Shown here in pieces: positions 32,351 through 40,303 of a stretch of 55,075 bases of DNA. The notes beneath the pieces are model-generated. The model worked only from the letters and a program-made list of their open reading frames with translations. It was not told the origin of the DNA and ran no database searches. Both the position numbers and the translations under genes were made by a program. Each line of letters begins with the position of its first letter. Within the stretch, counting starts at the first letter, position 1. The stretch comes from Methanosarcina baikalica (lineage in GTDB: Archaea > Halobacteriota > Methanosarcinia > Methanosarcinales > Methanosarcinaceae). Location: positions 1 through 55,075 of the forward strand of contig NZ_JAVKPK010000019.1 of assembly GCF_031461075.1 (NCBI RefSeq). The letters are read 5' to 3'.

Positions 32351-32876
32351 TAATATCGATTTCTGAATTCTCTAGCTGAGGTAATTCCTGAACAGGCAGT
32401 GTTATCGAAGGCGCTTCAGAGTATTCTGCAAAGAGAATGTCATAACCTGTTTTAAGTCCCAGCATGATATTCAAACTGGTACGGTCGTTGTTCAAGAGCA
32501 ACGCCTGACCTATAGGGTTGCAGGCAGCCTCAAACTCAAGGGCTTCGGATTTTTTGATTCCCAGGTTGGCTTTTTCTAAGCTACATACCTTACAACAAAC
32601 AGAAAATACCTCAAAATATCTTGAAAGAATGTCATAGGCCATCCTGGCTTCTCTTTCATACTCGATACAGAAAGCAATTCCTATTTTCCTGTACCCCAGC
32701 CTTTTTGCGTAAATCGTAATTTCTTCTAGTTTTGTCCGTTTTACATAATCGGATTCGAGCCAGGCTGAAATCTGAATTGACTTCAGATCATTGTCGCTAT
32801 ATTCAAGCCCAGATTTAATAACAGAACAGTTTTTGCCTTTCAGGCATTCTTTATTTCTGCACAATGCACACTGCAC
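32343..32876 (-). CDS. DUF1847 family protein
   Basis: A 177-residue cysteine-rich protein. It begins with a Cys cluster (MQCALCRNKECLKGKNC), then the helical KLEEITIYAKRLGYRKIGIA strand, and ends with the NNDRTSLNIMLGLKTGYDIL and SEAPSITLPV segments usual in DUF1847. The N-terminal Cys block suggests a metal or Fe-S centre. Family function is unknown. It overlaps the DUF1284 gene by 8 nt, so a shared role is likely. Confidence 0.85.
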   Translation of the reverse strand: MQCALCRNKECLKGKNCSVIKSGLEYSDNDLKSIQISAWLESDYVKRTKLEEITIYAKRLGYRKIGIAFCIEYEREARMAYDILSRYFEVFSVCCKVCSLEKANLGIKKSEALEFEAACNPIGQALLLNNDRTSLNIMLGLKTGYDILFAEYSEAPSITLPVQELPQLENSEIDIIE

Positions 32877-33058
32877 ATTTTTTCTCCCGGGTTTTTAACA
32901 AGGATCGGTGGGTATAATCATAAAGAAGCTGTGAAGGTATAAATATTTCTATAGGACCCAACGGAGATTCCGGGCCAGGAAGTAAAAGAAACATTTAAAA
33001 GAATTCAGTGAAAAAGAAAAAAAGGCCAGAAAAACTGAAAAAAGCCTAATCAAAAAGA

Positions 33059-33193
33059 TTATTTCTGTCTTTTTTTCGGTAACTGGCCTTTGTAGAGTTT
33101 TTCAAGGGCATGGACAGCTTCTTCGAGTTTGTTGAAAGGAATTTCGAGGAGTATTTCGTCATTCTTAATATCAATAGCTTCCACGTATCCAAA
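33059..33193 (-). pseudogene. Unidentified C-terminal fragment
   Basis: The minus strand has an open frame with EAIDIKNDEILLEIPFNKLE and EKLYKGQLPKKRQK before TAA, after a stop just upstream. It looks like the tail of a small basic protein that has lost its start. The family is not recognised. A plus-strand frame (33190-33321, LVKEWEDLLFDLRSFQ) lies next to it and is equally unassignable. Confidence 0.3.
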
Positions 33194-33515
33194 TCAGCCT
33201 AAAGAGATATTTATTTCCCTCGTAAAGGAATGGGAAGATCTATTATTTGACTTACGAAGTTTTCAATCCAAACAAAAGAACTCGCCAGCAGATGAAAAAC
33301 AAATTATGGAACTGCCGTCTTAATACATTTTTTTATTATTTGTCATTCATAAAAAGCAGTAGCTTACTTCACCAGGAAGCGGGGGCAAAAGATGCCGAGC
33401 CGTCATAACTTCTCTAAAATATACCAATTCACCCTCCGTTCTATAAATACCCACCACTTTCGATTTAAAAATAGAAATTGTTATATATTCATCATACACT
33501 GTGGATAAGTTACCC

Positions 33516-33855
33516 ATGAAAAAATGTAGAGGAAGACCAGAATGTCCGAGACATGTTGAACAAACGCCTGATATCATGTGCTTCAAGCCCGGAGGTATCA
33601 CGCTATCGGATCTGAAGTGGTATCCCCTTGCAGTAGAAGAAACTTGAAGAACTGAATTCAATATTATCTTTTGTTTGTTAAACGTTGAAGGTTTGAGACA
33701 GGAAGACGCAGCCACCAGAGCAGGGATATCAAGAAGGGTTTTCTGGGAAGATCTAAGCTGCCAGGCTGAAAATATCTCTTGCTCTTAACACAGAAAAAGC
33801 GATAGAGAGGAAAGGCGGTAACTATATCAGGACTGAAGGCTCTGACAATAGTTAA
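33516..33855 (+). pseudogene. Broken DUF134 family gene
   Basis: Translation from ATG 33516 gives MKKCRGRPECPRHV and MCFKPGGITLSDLKW, then a stop at VEET*. After a shift, NVEGLRQEDAATRAGISRRV and FWEDL continue the helix-turn-helix, and after another shift KISLALNTEKAIERKGGNYI ends the gene. The order matches DUF134 (GRPRCxRxV, FKPAG, VEGLSQEEAAxxMGVSRRTFWRDL). The gene is therefore broken by a stop and at least two shifts. DUF134 genes often stand beside Mrp/NifB-like genes, as here. Confidence 0.85.
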
Positions 33856-33922
33856 GATACGGCACATAAAAGAGAAAACCGGAAAAATTGAAGAACGCAG
33901 AAATTTACACAGGCGATAAAAA

Positions 33923-34765
33923 ATGACAGATACGGTTCAACCATTGGAAAGTTTATCAAAAAAGCCAGAGGAGCCAAAATTAGTAGTTAACCTCAGGCGC
34001 ATCAAACGCAAGATTATGATAATGAGCGGGAAAGGAGGAGTAGGAAAAAGTACAGTTGCTGCAAACCTTGCTGCAGGGCTGGCCCTGCGCGGATATAAAG
34101 TGGGGCTTCTGGACTCCGATATTCACGGCCCGACTATTCCTACAATCTTTGGGCTGGAATCTGCAAGACCTGACGTCAATGAAGAAGGAATTCTCCCTAT
34201 TGAGGTACTTCCCAACCTTTCGATAATGTCTATTGGTTTTCTGCTCGAGAATAAAGATTCCCCTATAATCTGGAGAGGACCTGCCAAAATGGGAGCAATC
34301 AAGCAGTTCCTGGAAGAAGTTAGTTGGGGGGCACTCGATTTCCTTATTATAGACCTGCCTCCGGGAACAGGAGACGAACCCCTGAGCGTGGCCCAATTGA
34401 TTCCTGATTGTGACGGCTCAGTGCTTGTTACAACCCCCCAGGACGTAGCCCTCATTAGCGTCCGGAAATCGATCAGATTTTCTGAAAAACTCCATGTGCC
34501 TATCATAGGGCTCGTTGACAATATGCATGGGCTTATCTGCCCCCACTGCGGCAAGCCAATAGAAGTATTCGGAACTGGAGGCGTGGAAAAAGCCTCAAAA
34601 GACTTCAATATTCCCATTCTTGCAAGGCTTCCGATTGAGCCCAAAGTCGCAGAAATGGAAGATAAGGGCACTGTAGTTCAGGGACTTCTTGAGCAAAGTA
34701 CTGAATGGCAGAAAAACTTTGAAGATGTTGTAAGCGCAGTAGAAAAAACCCTTGACGAGAAGTAA
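33923..34765 (+). CDS. Mrp/NBP35-type Fe-S carrier ATPase
   Basis: A 280-residue cytosolic P-loop protein that binds and transfers 4Fe-4S clusters. The deviant Walker A is SGKGGVGKS (35-43). Other motifs are the switch I-like LDSDIHGPTIP, the Mrp signature IIWRGPAKMGAIKQFL, the switch II-like FLIIDLPPGTGDEP and the cluster-binding CPHC at LICPHCGKPIEVFG. All key residues are present, so it should be active. The broken DUF134 gene lies 67 bp upstream. The organism has many Fe-S enzymes (hdr, GltB, FrhB-like) that such a carrier could supply. Confidence 0.93.
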   Translation: MTDTVQPLESLSKKPEEPKLVVNLRRIKRKIMIMSGKGGVGKSTVAANLAAGLALRGYKVGLLDSDIHGPTIPTIFGLESARPDVNEEGILPIEVLPNLSIMSIGFLLENKDSPIIWRGPAKMGAIKQFLEEVSWGALDFLIIDLPPGTGDEPLSVAQLIPDCDGSVLVTTPQDVALISVRKSIRFSEKLHVPIIGLVDNMHGLICPHCGKPIEVFGTGGVEKASKDFNIPILARLPIEPKVAEMEDKGTVVQGLLEQSTEWQKNFEDVVSAVEKTLDEK

Positions 34766-35173
34766 GGCAGGATAAAAAGAGGGAAAGATTTACATATTTC
34801 CCTAATTATCTAATTTTTTCCAATCAGGTAGTTTTTCTCAATCAGGTAGTTTTTTCTCAATCAGCTAACTTCAGTTATTAAAACTAATTGTTCTGATCCT
34901 TTTCTTTTCCTCTACTTTTTAATATTTTCTCTTACATTTCCTTTTATAATTATATCTCTTAGGATTCTTTTAATATATTTATTCATGCGAAGTGGAATTT
35001 CTTAAATGGGGAATATTTTCCTTTTTTACGGTTAATTATTTGTGGTTTATCGGTAATTCTACATCAGAATTGAGATTTCAAAATCAACCGAGAATAAAAT
35101 TATTTGTGAGAAGAGAGGATTATTAACATATAATATGCAAAGAATTACAAAATAAAAAATTAGTGTTGAGAAC
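34766..35173. other. Gap between Mrp ATPase and thioredoxin gene
   Basis: 408 bp with no gene. It holds three 18-bp direct repeats at 34814-34868 and further AT-rich runs (34880-34990). TTTTAATATATTTATT near 34969-34984 could be a TATA region for the thioredoxin gene. Confidence 0.4.
34814..34868 (+). repeat. Three tandem 18-bp repeats
   Basis: TTTTTTCCAATCAGGTAG, TTTTTCTCAATCAGGTAG and TTTTTTCTCAATCAGCTAA follow one another directly, a T-run joined to CAATCAGGTAG. They lie 50 bp after the Mrp gene, and each T-run could help end transcription. Confidence 0.7.
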
Positions 35174-35701
35174 ATGAAAAAATTAGTTATACTATTGATC
35201 CTCCTTGCAGCTGTAATATTTACTGCGGGCTGTACTGAAGAAACCCAGGAGAAAAGTGTTGTCGAAGCAACCGATCCTGGGCAGAACATATCCTCCCAGG
35301 AAAAAAGTGTTGTTGTTGATGCGACCACACTTGAACAAATAAACACATCACTCCAGGAGGGCCCTGTTCTTATGAAAATCGGGTCTGAGGGATGCGGACC
35401 ATGCAACGCTATGAAGCCCATGCTTCAAGAACTGGCAACAGAATACAGTGGAAAAGCCACTATCATGTCCATAGATATAACTCAGAGCCCTGCTCTAGAA
35501 GCTTATTTTAAAATAGGATATGTCCCTGATTCAACTGTAATCGTGAATGTTACAGACGGAGAATATGTCTACATGAAACCGGACGGAAGCGTTACCACAG
35601 ATAGGTTCCAGGCAAGGATTCCCGGTCTCATGGAAAAAAGCGTATTTGAAGATGTTCTTAATCTCGCCCTTCTAGAGAAGGATAAAAGCAAATCTGAATA
35701 A
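35174..35701 (+). CDS. Lipoprotein thioredoxin
   Basis: A 175-residue exported thioredoxin. The N-terminus is a lipoprotein signal: KKLVILLILLAAVIFTAGC with C20 as the likely lipid-modified residue. A linker of about 40 residues follows, then a thioredoxin fold with the active site CGPC (C74-C77) and the cis-proline region VPDSTVIV. It should sit on the outer face of the membrane and reduce or isomerise disulfides. The ccdA gene 135 bp downstream would supply its electrons. A stable hairpin lies between them. Confidence 0.88.
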   Translation: MKKLVILLILLAAVIFTAGCTEETQEKSVVEATDPGQNISSQEKSVVVDATTLEQINTSLQEGPVLMKIGSEGCGPCNAMKPMLQELATEYSGKATIMSIDITQSPALEAYFKIGYVPDSTVIVNVTDGEYVYMKPDGSVTTDRFQARIPGLMEKSVFEDVLNLALLEKDKSKSE

Positions 35702-35708
35702 AAAGAAG

Positions 35709-35775
35709 CCTGTGATTGGGAGACTTAGCTTCAAAACTCCAGATACACTGGAAGTTCAAGTCTCCTAAAATCAGG
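35709..35775 (+). other. Structured element between thioredoxin and ccdA
   Basis: GGAGACTT (35719-35726) pairs with AAGTCTCC (35758-35765), and CCTG...ATT outside pairs loosely with AT-CAGG. Inside, CTCCAG and CTGGAAG form a second short hairpin. The stacked shape suggests an mRNA structure or terminator that separates or tunes the two redox genes. Confidence 0.5.
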
Positions 35776-35836
35776 GGTTCGGATTAAAAAGCAGCAACGT
35801 ATAAAACCAAACTTTAAATATCACACTTGAAAAACC

Positions 35837-36487
35837 ATGTTTTATGATGCAATATCCCCTCTGGCTGCATTTAGCGCAGGAATTCTCAGTGTCCTCTCTC
35901 CCTGTATCCTCCCCCTTCTACCTGCAGTCCTGGCAACATCCGCAGGAAAAGGGAGATTAAGGCCCCTTGCCATAGTTATTGGGGTCTCTATATCCTTCAC
36001 TATGATGGGAGTAGTGACCTCTGCGTTCGGGGCAGCCTTCCAGACATACATAGGCCAGCTCAAAATTCTGGCCGAGATCGTGATCCTTTTAATGGGTTTT
36101 GCAATACTTTTTGAAATAAGCCTATTCAATTCCTTTTCGAAATTTCCCCTTCTGGCAGGAATGAAAGGGGAGGGGCCTATCTCAGGCTTCCTACTCGGGC
36201 TTTCCCTGGGAGTGCTCTGGATCCCATGTGTCGGTCCTATTCTGGCCTCGATCCTGATCATGGTAGCTCAGGAAGGGAGTGCTGCAACCGGCGCATTTAC
36301 CCTCTCACTTTATTCCCTCGGATTTGCGATGCCAATGCTCCTGCTTGCGTACTCAGCTCACATTTCCTCTTCAAAGATCCGGCTTATATCAAGGTATGAT
36401 GCAGCTTTTAAAAAAGGAGCAGGAATAGTGCTTGTCCTTGTAGGGCTCTCGATGATATACCAGAACCATTTCCAATGGCTCTTTTAA
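35837..36487 (+). CDS. ccdA: CcdA/DsbD-type thiol electron transporter
   Basis: A 216-residue membrane protein of six helices that carries reducing power from cytosolic thioredoxin to extracytoplasmic thiol proteins. Both conserved cysteines are visible: LSPCILPLLP near residues 22-31 and LWIPCVGPIL near 130-139, the paired Cys of CcdA helices. Conserved GxxxxxxxxGxxxA helices surround them. It lies downstream of the lipoprotein thioredoxin, its probable redox partner. Confidence 0.92.
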   Translation: MFYDAISPLAAFSAGILSVLSPCILPLLPAVLATSAGKGRLRPLAIVIGVSISFTMMGVVTSAFGAAFQTYIGQLKILAEIVILLMGFAILFEISLFNSFSKFPLLAGMKGEGPISGFLLGLSLGVLWIPCVGPILASILIMVAQEGSAATGAFTLSLYSLGFAMPMLLLAYSAHISSSKIRLISRYDAAFKKGAGIVLVLVGLSMIYQNHFQWLF

Positions 36488-36638
36488 AAAAATTGAATTT
36501 AGAGAACTAAAGAAGCAGGATAAGTTGAAAATTGAAGTTTAAACATCATACAGATAAAAAATAGTAATAAAAAGTAAATAAAGAACTCACGTCACCATGC
36601 ATAAATAAGAAAGACATAGAATTGTTGCCAGGGCAGCT

Positions 36639-37256
36639 CTAGATAATGTATGGAATGAACATCTTTGTTTTCTTTTTATATTCAATATATTCGTTGCCAA
36701 ACTCCTTTTCTATGTCTATTTCCTCTTTTTTCGCCAGTTTGTAATACAGGACAAGAAGCAATGAGTACAATATTATAAGAGGCAGTGTAGCCCACTCTAA
36801 CATCATTCCCATGGTTATCATGAAAAAGCCGGTGTACTGCGGATGGCGAATATATTTGTAAATACCGCTTGTAACGAGTTTCCCCTGACCTTCTTCCTTA
36901 CTCCAGTAATCCTTATGGATCCGGTGCCAGCCTGATATAACCAGTGCAACTCCAGTTAGCGATATAAGAATTCCGACATACATTCCCCAGAAGCCGATAT
37001 ATTGCACGAGTGTATGGCCCCACAGTATGCCTTCTGGAAGGGTAAAGCCAAAGAGCCATCCTATAGCGAACATGCTGAAAGGCACACCGAACATTTCAAG
37101 TGCAAATGCAATAATGAACGCCAAGTAAACTCCAGAAGGTTTTATCTGACTTTTTTTATAGAACGGCACAAATAGGAGGAATACGCCGTAGATAATTATC
37201 CACAAACCAACTGCCCACCACATTCCGAAGTGTGCCCAAATATCTTCTGCTACCAT
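36639..37256 (-). CDS. Isoprenylcysteine/phospholipid methyltransferase-like membrane protein
   Basis: A 205-residue membrane protein with five or so hydrophobic helices and the C-terminal ICMT/PEMT signature GIYKYIRHPQYTGFFMITMG (S-adenosylmethionine-binding), followed by KKEEIDIEKEFGNEYIEYKK. Such enzymes methylate prenylated, lipid or small substrates at the membrane; the real substrate here is unknown. The start ATG 37256 lies at the edge of a 555-bp gap. It has no close operon partner. Confidence 0.85.
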   Translation of the reverse strand: MVAEDIWAHFGMWWAVGLWIIIYGVFLLFVPFYKKSQIKPSGVYLAFIIAFALEMFGVPFSMFAIGWLFGFTLPEGILWGHTLVQYIGFWGMYVGILISLTGVALVISGWHRIHKDYWSKEEGQGKLVTSGIYKYIRHPQYTGFFMITMGMMLEWATLPLIILYSLLLVLYYKLAKKEEIDIEKEFGNEYIEYKKKTKMFIPYII

Positions 37257-37811
37257 ATTATTACCTTACTTTATATTCAACTGACCGTAATAACTGTTCA
37301 AATTGATATTTCCAAGTTCATCCTGTTTCAAATCATAGCTCTTTTTAGATATCTTAACAGCAGGAGCTGTATGGAGAATGTTCCGGATAGAAGAGCCCAC
37401 GAAAATAGTGATCCTCTGAAGAAAAGTTTCTCAGCTGCATAAATGATGTGCATTGTGCCGTCTCTTCTTTTATGTTTTTTATCAATGTTGGCATGTTATC
37501 CATTTTCGTTTTTAATATAGTGCCGTAATAATTTGAACACCAGTTAATAACATTATGTTATTTTGCTGACATTATGCCAAATTTATTTAATATTTATTAT
37601 TTTATCGGAAGGTAACTGTAAAGCCGGAAACAAATTCATGGAATGTAGGTAATATGAAAGCGCAAAAATGAGACTTATGAAAAGTAAAAATATTCTAAGG
37701 ATAAATCAATAAACTGAAAAATAAAGTTGAAATCAAAATAAAGCTGAAAATGCAAACTGAAGCCAGAGTAAAGAAAGGAAAATTGGAGAAAGTATTATTC
37801 TTCACTTTCTC
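37257..37811. other. Gap between methyltransferase-like gene and cbi operon
   Basis: 555 bp of AT-rich DNA. Next to cbiC a doubled sequence TTCACTTTCTCTTATTCTTC (37801-37820) then ACTTTCTC may reflect slippage. TTATGTTATTTTGCTGACAT near 37551-37570 is a further A/T element. I see no gene. Confidence 0.4.
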
Positions 37812-38543
37812 TTATTCTTCACTTTCTCTTGCTATTGCCACAAGCTCATTTACACATGCGACAGCCATCGGAGTCCCGCCTCTTGTCCCGACACAACTGA
37901 TGGATGGTATGGGGATTGTCAGGTTTCTAACCATTTCCCTGGATTCGGCTGCGTTTACGAAACCTACCGGAAGCCCGATAATAAGGGCTGGTCTTACACC
38001 TTTTTCAATCAACTTGCAGACCATAATGAGAGCAGAAGGTGCATTTCCGATTGCAATAATGCTTCCATCGAGCCGGTCGCGGGCAGCCAGAAAACCTGCA
38101 GATGTGCGCGTAATCCCGTATTTGTTAGCAATCTCGGTATCAGGGTCTTCGTCGAGCACGCAAATAATTTCGGATTTATGTCCTGCCTTTGTAATCCCGG
38201 CTTTTACCATGCTGATATCGACGAAAATCGGTGCGCCTTTTTTAATAGCTTCCATGCCTGCAGGGATGGGATCATGCATAAAACGCATGATATCTGCCAC
38301 GGAAAGGTCTCCGGTAGCAATAACGCAGCGCTGGCGGAAGCGGTCTTCAGGCGTTTTGTTCCCGATAAGCTCCTGGATCATTGTCCGGCTTTTCATGTAG
38401 ATAGCTTTGGCTTCTTCAGTCCTTGCCCCGGAATCCTTGCAGATTTTTACAAGTTCGGGATTGACGTCAACTGTAAGATCGGTAAATTCCTCAAGATTCT
38501 CAAGGTTTCCGGCCTTCTCATTAGCGCTCTTTTCAGTAGTCAT
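37812..38543 (-). CDS. cbiC: Cobalt-precorrin-8 methylmutase
   Basis: A 243-residue enzyme that moves the methyl group from C11 to C12 to form cobyrinate, in the anaerobic cobalamin route. The N-terminus is extended by about 40 residues. The core has MKSRTMIQELIGN, RQRCVIATGDLSVADIMRF, FVDISMVKAGI with the catalytic-His-type region nearby, GITRTSAGFLAARDRLDGSI, AIGNAPSALI and GLPVGFVNAAESRE. It is the last gene of the minus-strand cbi operon and overlaps cbiH by 11 nt. Confidence 0.92.
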   Translation of the reverse strand: MTTEKSANEKAGNLENLEEFTDLTVDVNPELVKICKDSGARTEEAKAIYMKSRTMIQELIGNKTPEDRFRQRCVIATGDLSVADIMRFMHDPIPAGMEAIKKGAPIFVDISMVKAGITKAGHKSEIICVLDEDPDTEIANKYGITRTSAGFLAARDRLDGSIIAIGNAPSALIMVCKLIEKGVRPALIIGLPVGFVNAAESREMVRNLTIPIPSISCVGTRGGTPMAVACVNELVAIARESEE

Positions 38544-39333
38544 ACTTTTTGTGATACCCCCTGGGGGTGATTATAAAGTCCTTCTTTTGAGAATTCCAGA
38601 TCCTGGAATCTCCATTTCCAACAAGAATCGTAGTGCTCATATCCACCCAGTCTTCGTATTCCATGACCTTTCCAAGAGTTGTTACGATCCTGCCCTCTCC
38701 TTCGCCCCTGAGAGCATTCTTCACAAGCCCTACAGGTACGGATTCGGCCTTGTACTGGCGAATGATTTCGATAGCTCTGGAAAAATTGGACTGTCTCTTG
38801 CGGCTCTTCGGGTTGTACAGGGCCATCACGAAATCGGCTTCTGCAGCAAGATTAAGCCGTTTTTCAATAACTTCCCAGGGAGTCAGGAGGTCACTCAGAC
38901 TGATCACTGCAAAGTCCGTTACAACAGGTGCGCCTAGCATGCTTGCACCGGCTAGAATTGCCGTGACACCAGGAAGAATCTCTATATCAACTTCAAGGCC
39001 TTCGTGCTCAGCAACCTCGAGTACAATACCTGCCATGCCGTAGACATTAGTATCCCCGCCACTGACCATGACAACATTTGCGATTTTTGCAAGCTCTACA
39101 GCTTTCCTGGCCCTGTCCACCTCTTTACCCATGTGGCTGCGGATTACCTCCTGAGTTCCGAGGAGACTCTCTATTTGGTCGAGGTAAGTACCGTTCCCGA
39201 GCACATAACCGGCATTAAGGATTACATCCCTGGCTTTAACCGTCATCTGTTCCACAGACCCCGGCCCGATCCCTACGATGTAGAGTTTTCCTCCGGTTGC
39301 TTTATCTTGCGATTGCGATTGTGACTCTGCCAT
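38533..39333 (-). CDS. cbiH: Cobalt-precorrin-3 C17-methyltransferase
   Basis: A 266-residue SAM methyltransferase that also drives ring contraction in the anaerobic B12 route. Motifs are the N-terminal LYIVGIGPGSVEQMTVKA, MVSGGDTNVYGMAGIVLEV (SAM pocket), ILPGVTAILAGASMLGAP and MALYNPKSRKR. A Ser/Gln-rich start (MAESQSQSQDK) overlaps the cbiG C-terminal gene by 32 nt, which is unusual but typical of dense operons. Length fits the family. Confidence 0.93.
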   Translation of the reverse strand: MAESQSQSQDKATGGKLYIVGIGPGSVEQMTVKARDVILNAGYVLGNGTYLDQIESLLGTQEVIRSHMGKEVDRARKAVELAKIANVVMVSGGDTNVYGMAGIVLEVAEHEGLEVDIEILPGVTAILAGASMLGAPVVTDFAVISLSDLLTPWEVIEKRLNLAAEADFVMALYNPKSRKRQSNFSRAIEIIRQYKAESVPVGLVKNALRGEGEGRIVTTLGKVMEYEDWVDMSTTILVGNGDSRIWNSQKKDFIITPRGYHKKYDY

Positions 39334-39655
39334 AGACTTTCTTCCTGCAAATCAATTGTTTTTCTTCAGAGAGGGCAAGAGCTGCGGGTTCTGCAACTCC
39401 TTTTAATCCGAAACGGGAAGCCTGGGATGATGAAGGAGGATTGTAACTGTTTATCAGCTCATCCGACAAAAAGTATATAGGAATTCCAAGCATCTTTTCC
39501 GCTTCCAGAAGCCCCAGTTCATTTTCCTTAAGTTTCGCAGAAGCAAAAGCCGTAACCTCTTCCAGGTTCAGGCCGCACTCATCGAGAGCCTGTTTCACGG
39601 CTTCAATTACCTCTTCTTTTGTAATGCCCCTGCGAGTTCCAATTCCAATGATCAT
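39302..39655 (-). CDS. cbiG: Cobalt-precorrin-5A hydrolase, C-terminal domain (CbiG-C)
   Basis: A 117-residue protein equal to the C-terminal domain of CbiG: IGIGTRRGITKEEVIEAVKQ at the start, then ELGLLEAEKMLGIPIYFLSD and GVAEPAALALSEEKQLI. CbiG removes the acetaldehyde bridge from cobalt-precorrin-5A. In this genome the enzyme is split, with the N-terminal domain at 39764-40303, separated by 108 bp. Both parts would be needed. It overlaps cbiH by 32 nt. Confidence 0.85.
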   Translation of the reverse strand: MIIGIGTRRGITKEEVIEAVKQALDECGLNLEEVTAFASAKLKENELGLLEAEKMLGIPIYFLSDELINSYNPPSSSQASRFGLKGVAEPAALALSEEKQLICRKKVYGRVTIAIAR

Positions 39656-39763
39656 CTATTATCGTCTGTCCGCTGGTTTTTCATGCAGTTATTGACCGGT
39701 TAATTCGCGTAATTGCAGATCAGTTAATTATTGGCTTATTAACTGTTAGCTATGCTGCGATCT

Positions 39764-40303
39764 TCACTTCTGCCGTCTCCTGCCGTCTCCTGCCGTCTCC
39801 TGCCGCTTTCTTATCAGCACGGATACATCTTCATCCACCACAACAATCCTGGGCCCCTTAACCTCAAGAACCTCTATTTCCTGGTCAAGGAGTGCACAGT
39901 TTACAGCTACAGTGGATTCTTTGTTGAAAATCTCGCAGCTTAACCTGTCGGCAATGCCCTCGACTGAGGGTTTACCATGAACTTCAGTCGCTGTTGTAAG
40001 CACTGGGACTGCTCCGAGTTCTGAAACCTTTCGAGCAATTTCATTTGCGCCGTGATGTCCCCCAAGGAGAGGGATTGCGAAGTTCAGGTTTGAATCCACC
40101 ACGACCACAGCAGGGTCAGACCACTTATTATCGAGAAGAGGGGCAATGTCCCTGACCACAATGCCTGTGGCAAAGACAGCAACTATTGCCCCATAATTTC
40201 TAAAGGCTTTTTCAAATACTCCCTTTTCATAGAGAAGCAGGTCGGCTTTCAGGTGTTCTGCTATTCTTGCCGCGATTTCCCGATTCCTTTCAAAGGTAAT
40301 TAC
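39764..40303 (-). CDS. cbiG: Cobalt-precorrin-5A hydrolase, N-terminal domain (CbiG-N)
   Basis: The minus-strand frame, open from about 40336, gives VVITFERNREIAARIAEHLK, EKGVFEKAFRNYGAIVAVFA, TGIVVRDIAPLLDNKWSDPA and LGGHHGANEIA, the full CbiG N-terminal fold of about 180 residues. The first standard start inside it is GTG 40159, which would cut off the first 48 conserved residues. Between 40336 and 40159 there is no ATG, GTG or TTG in frame, and the beginning overlaps the end of cbiF (stop at 40300-40302). So translation needs a non-standard start (an ATA codon near 40327 follows an AGGAGGT) or a frameshift from cbiF. The end repeats TGCCGTCTCC (39772-39801). Confidence 0.75.
   Translation of the reverse strand, partial: VITFERNREIAARIAEHLKADLLLYEKGVFEKAFRNYGAIVAVFATGIVVRDIAPLLDNKWSDPAVVVVDSNLNFAIPLLGGHHGANEIARKVSELGAVPVLTTATEVHGKPSVEGIADRLSCEIFNKESTVAVNCALLDQEIEVLEVKGPRIVVVDEDVSVLIRKRQETAGDGRRRQK

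Noticed and set aside
33129..33323. 64-codon ORF on the plus strand
   Set aside because: Its first half is the reverse complement of the minus-strand fragment at 33059-33193; only the end (LVKEWEDLLFDLRSFQ) is unexplained and no family was recognised.
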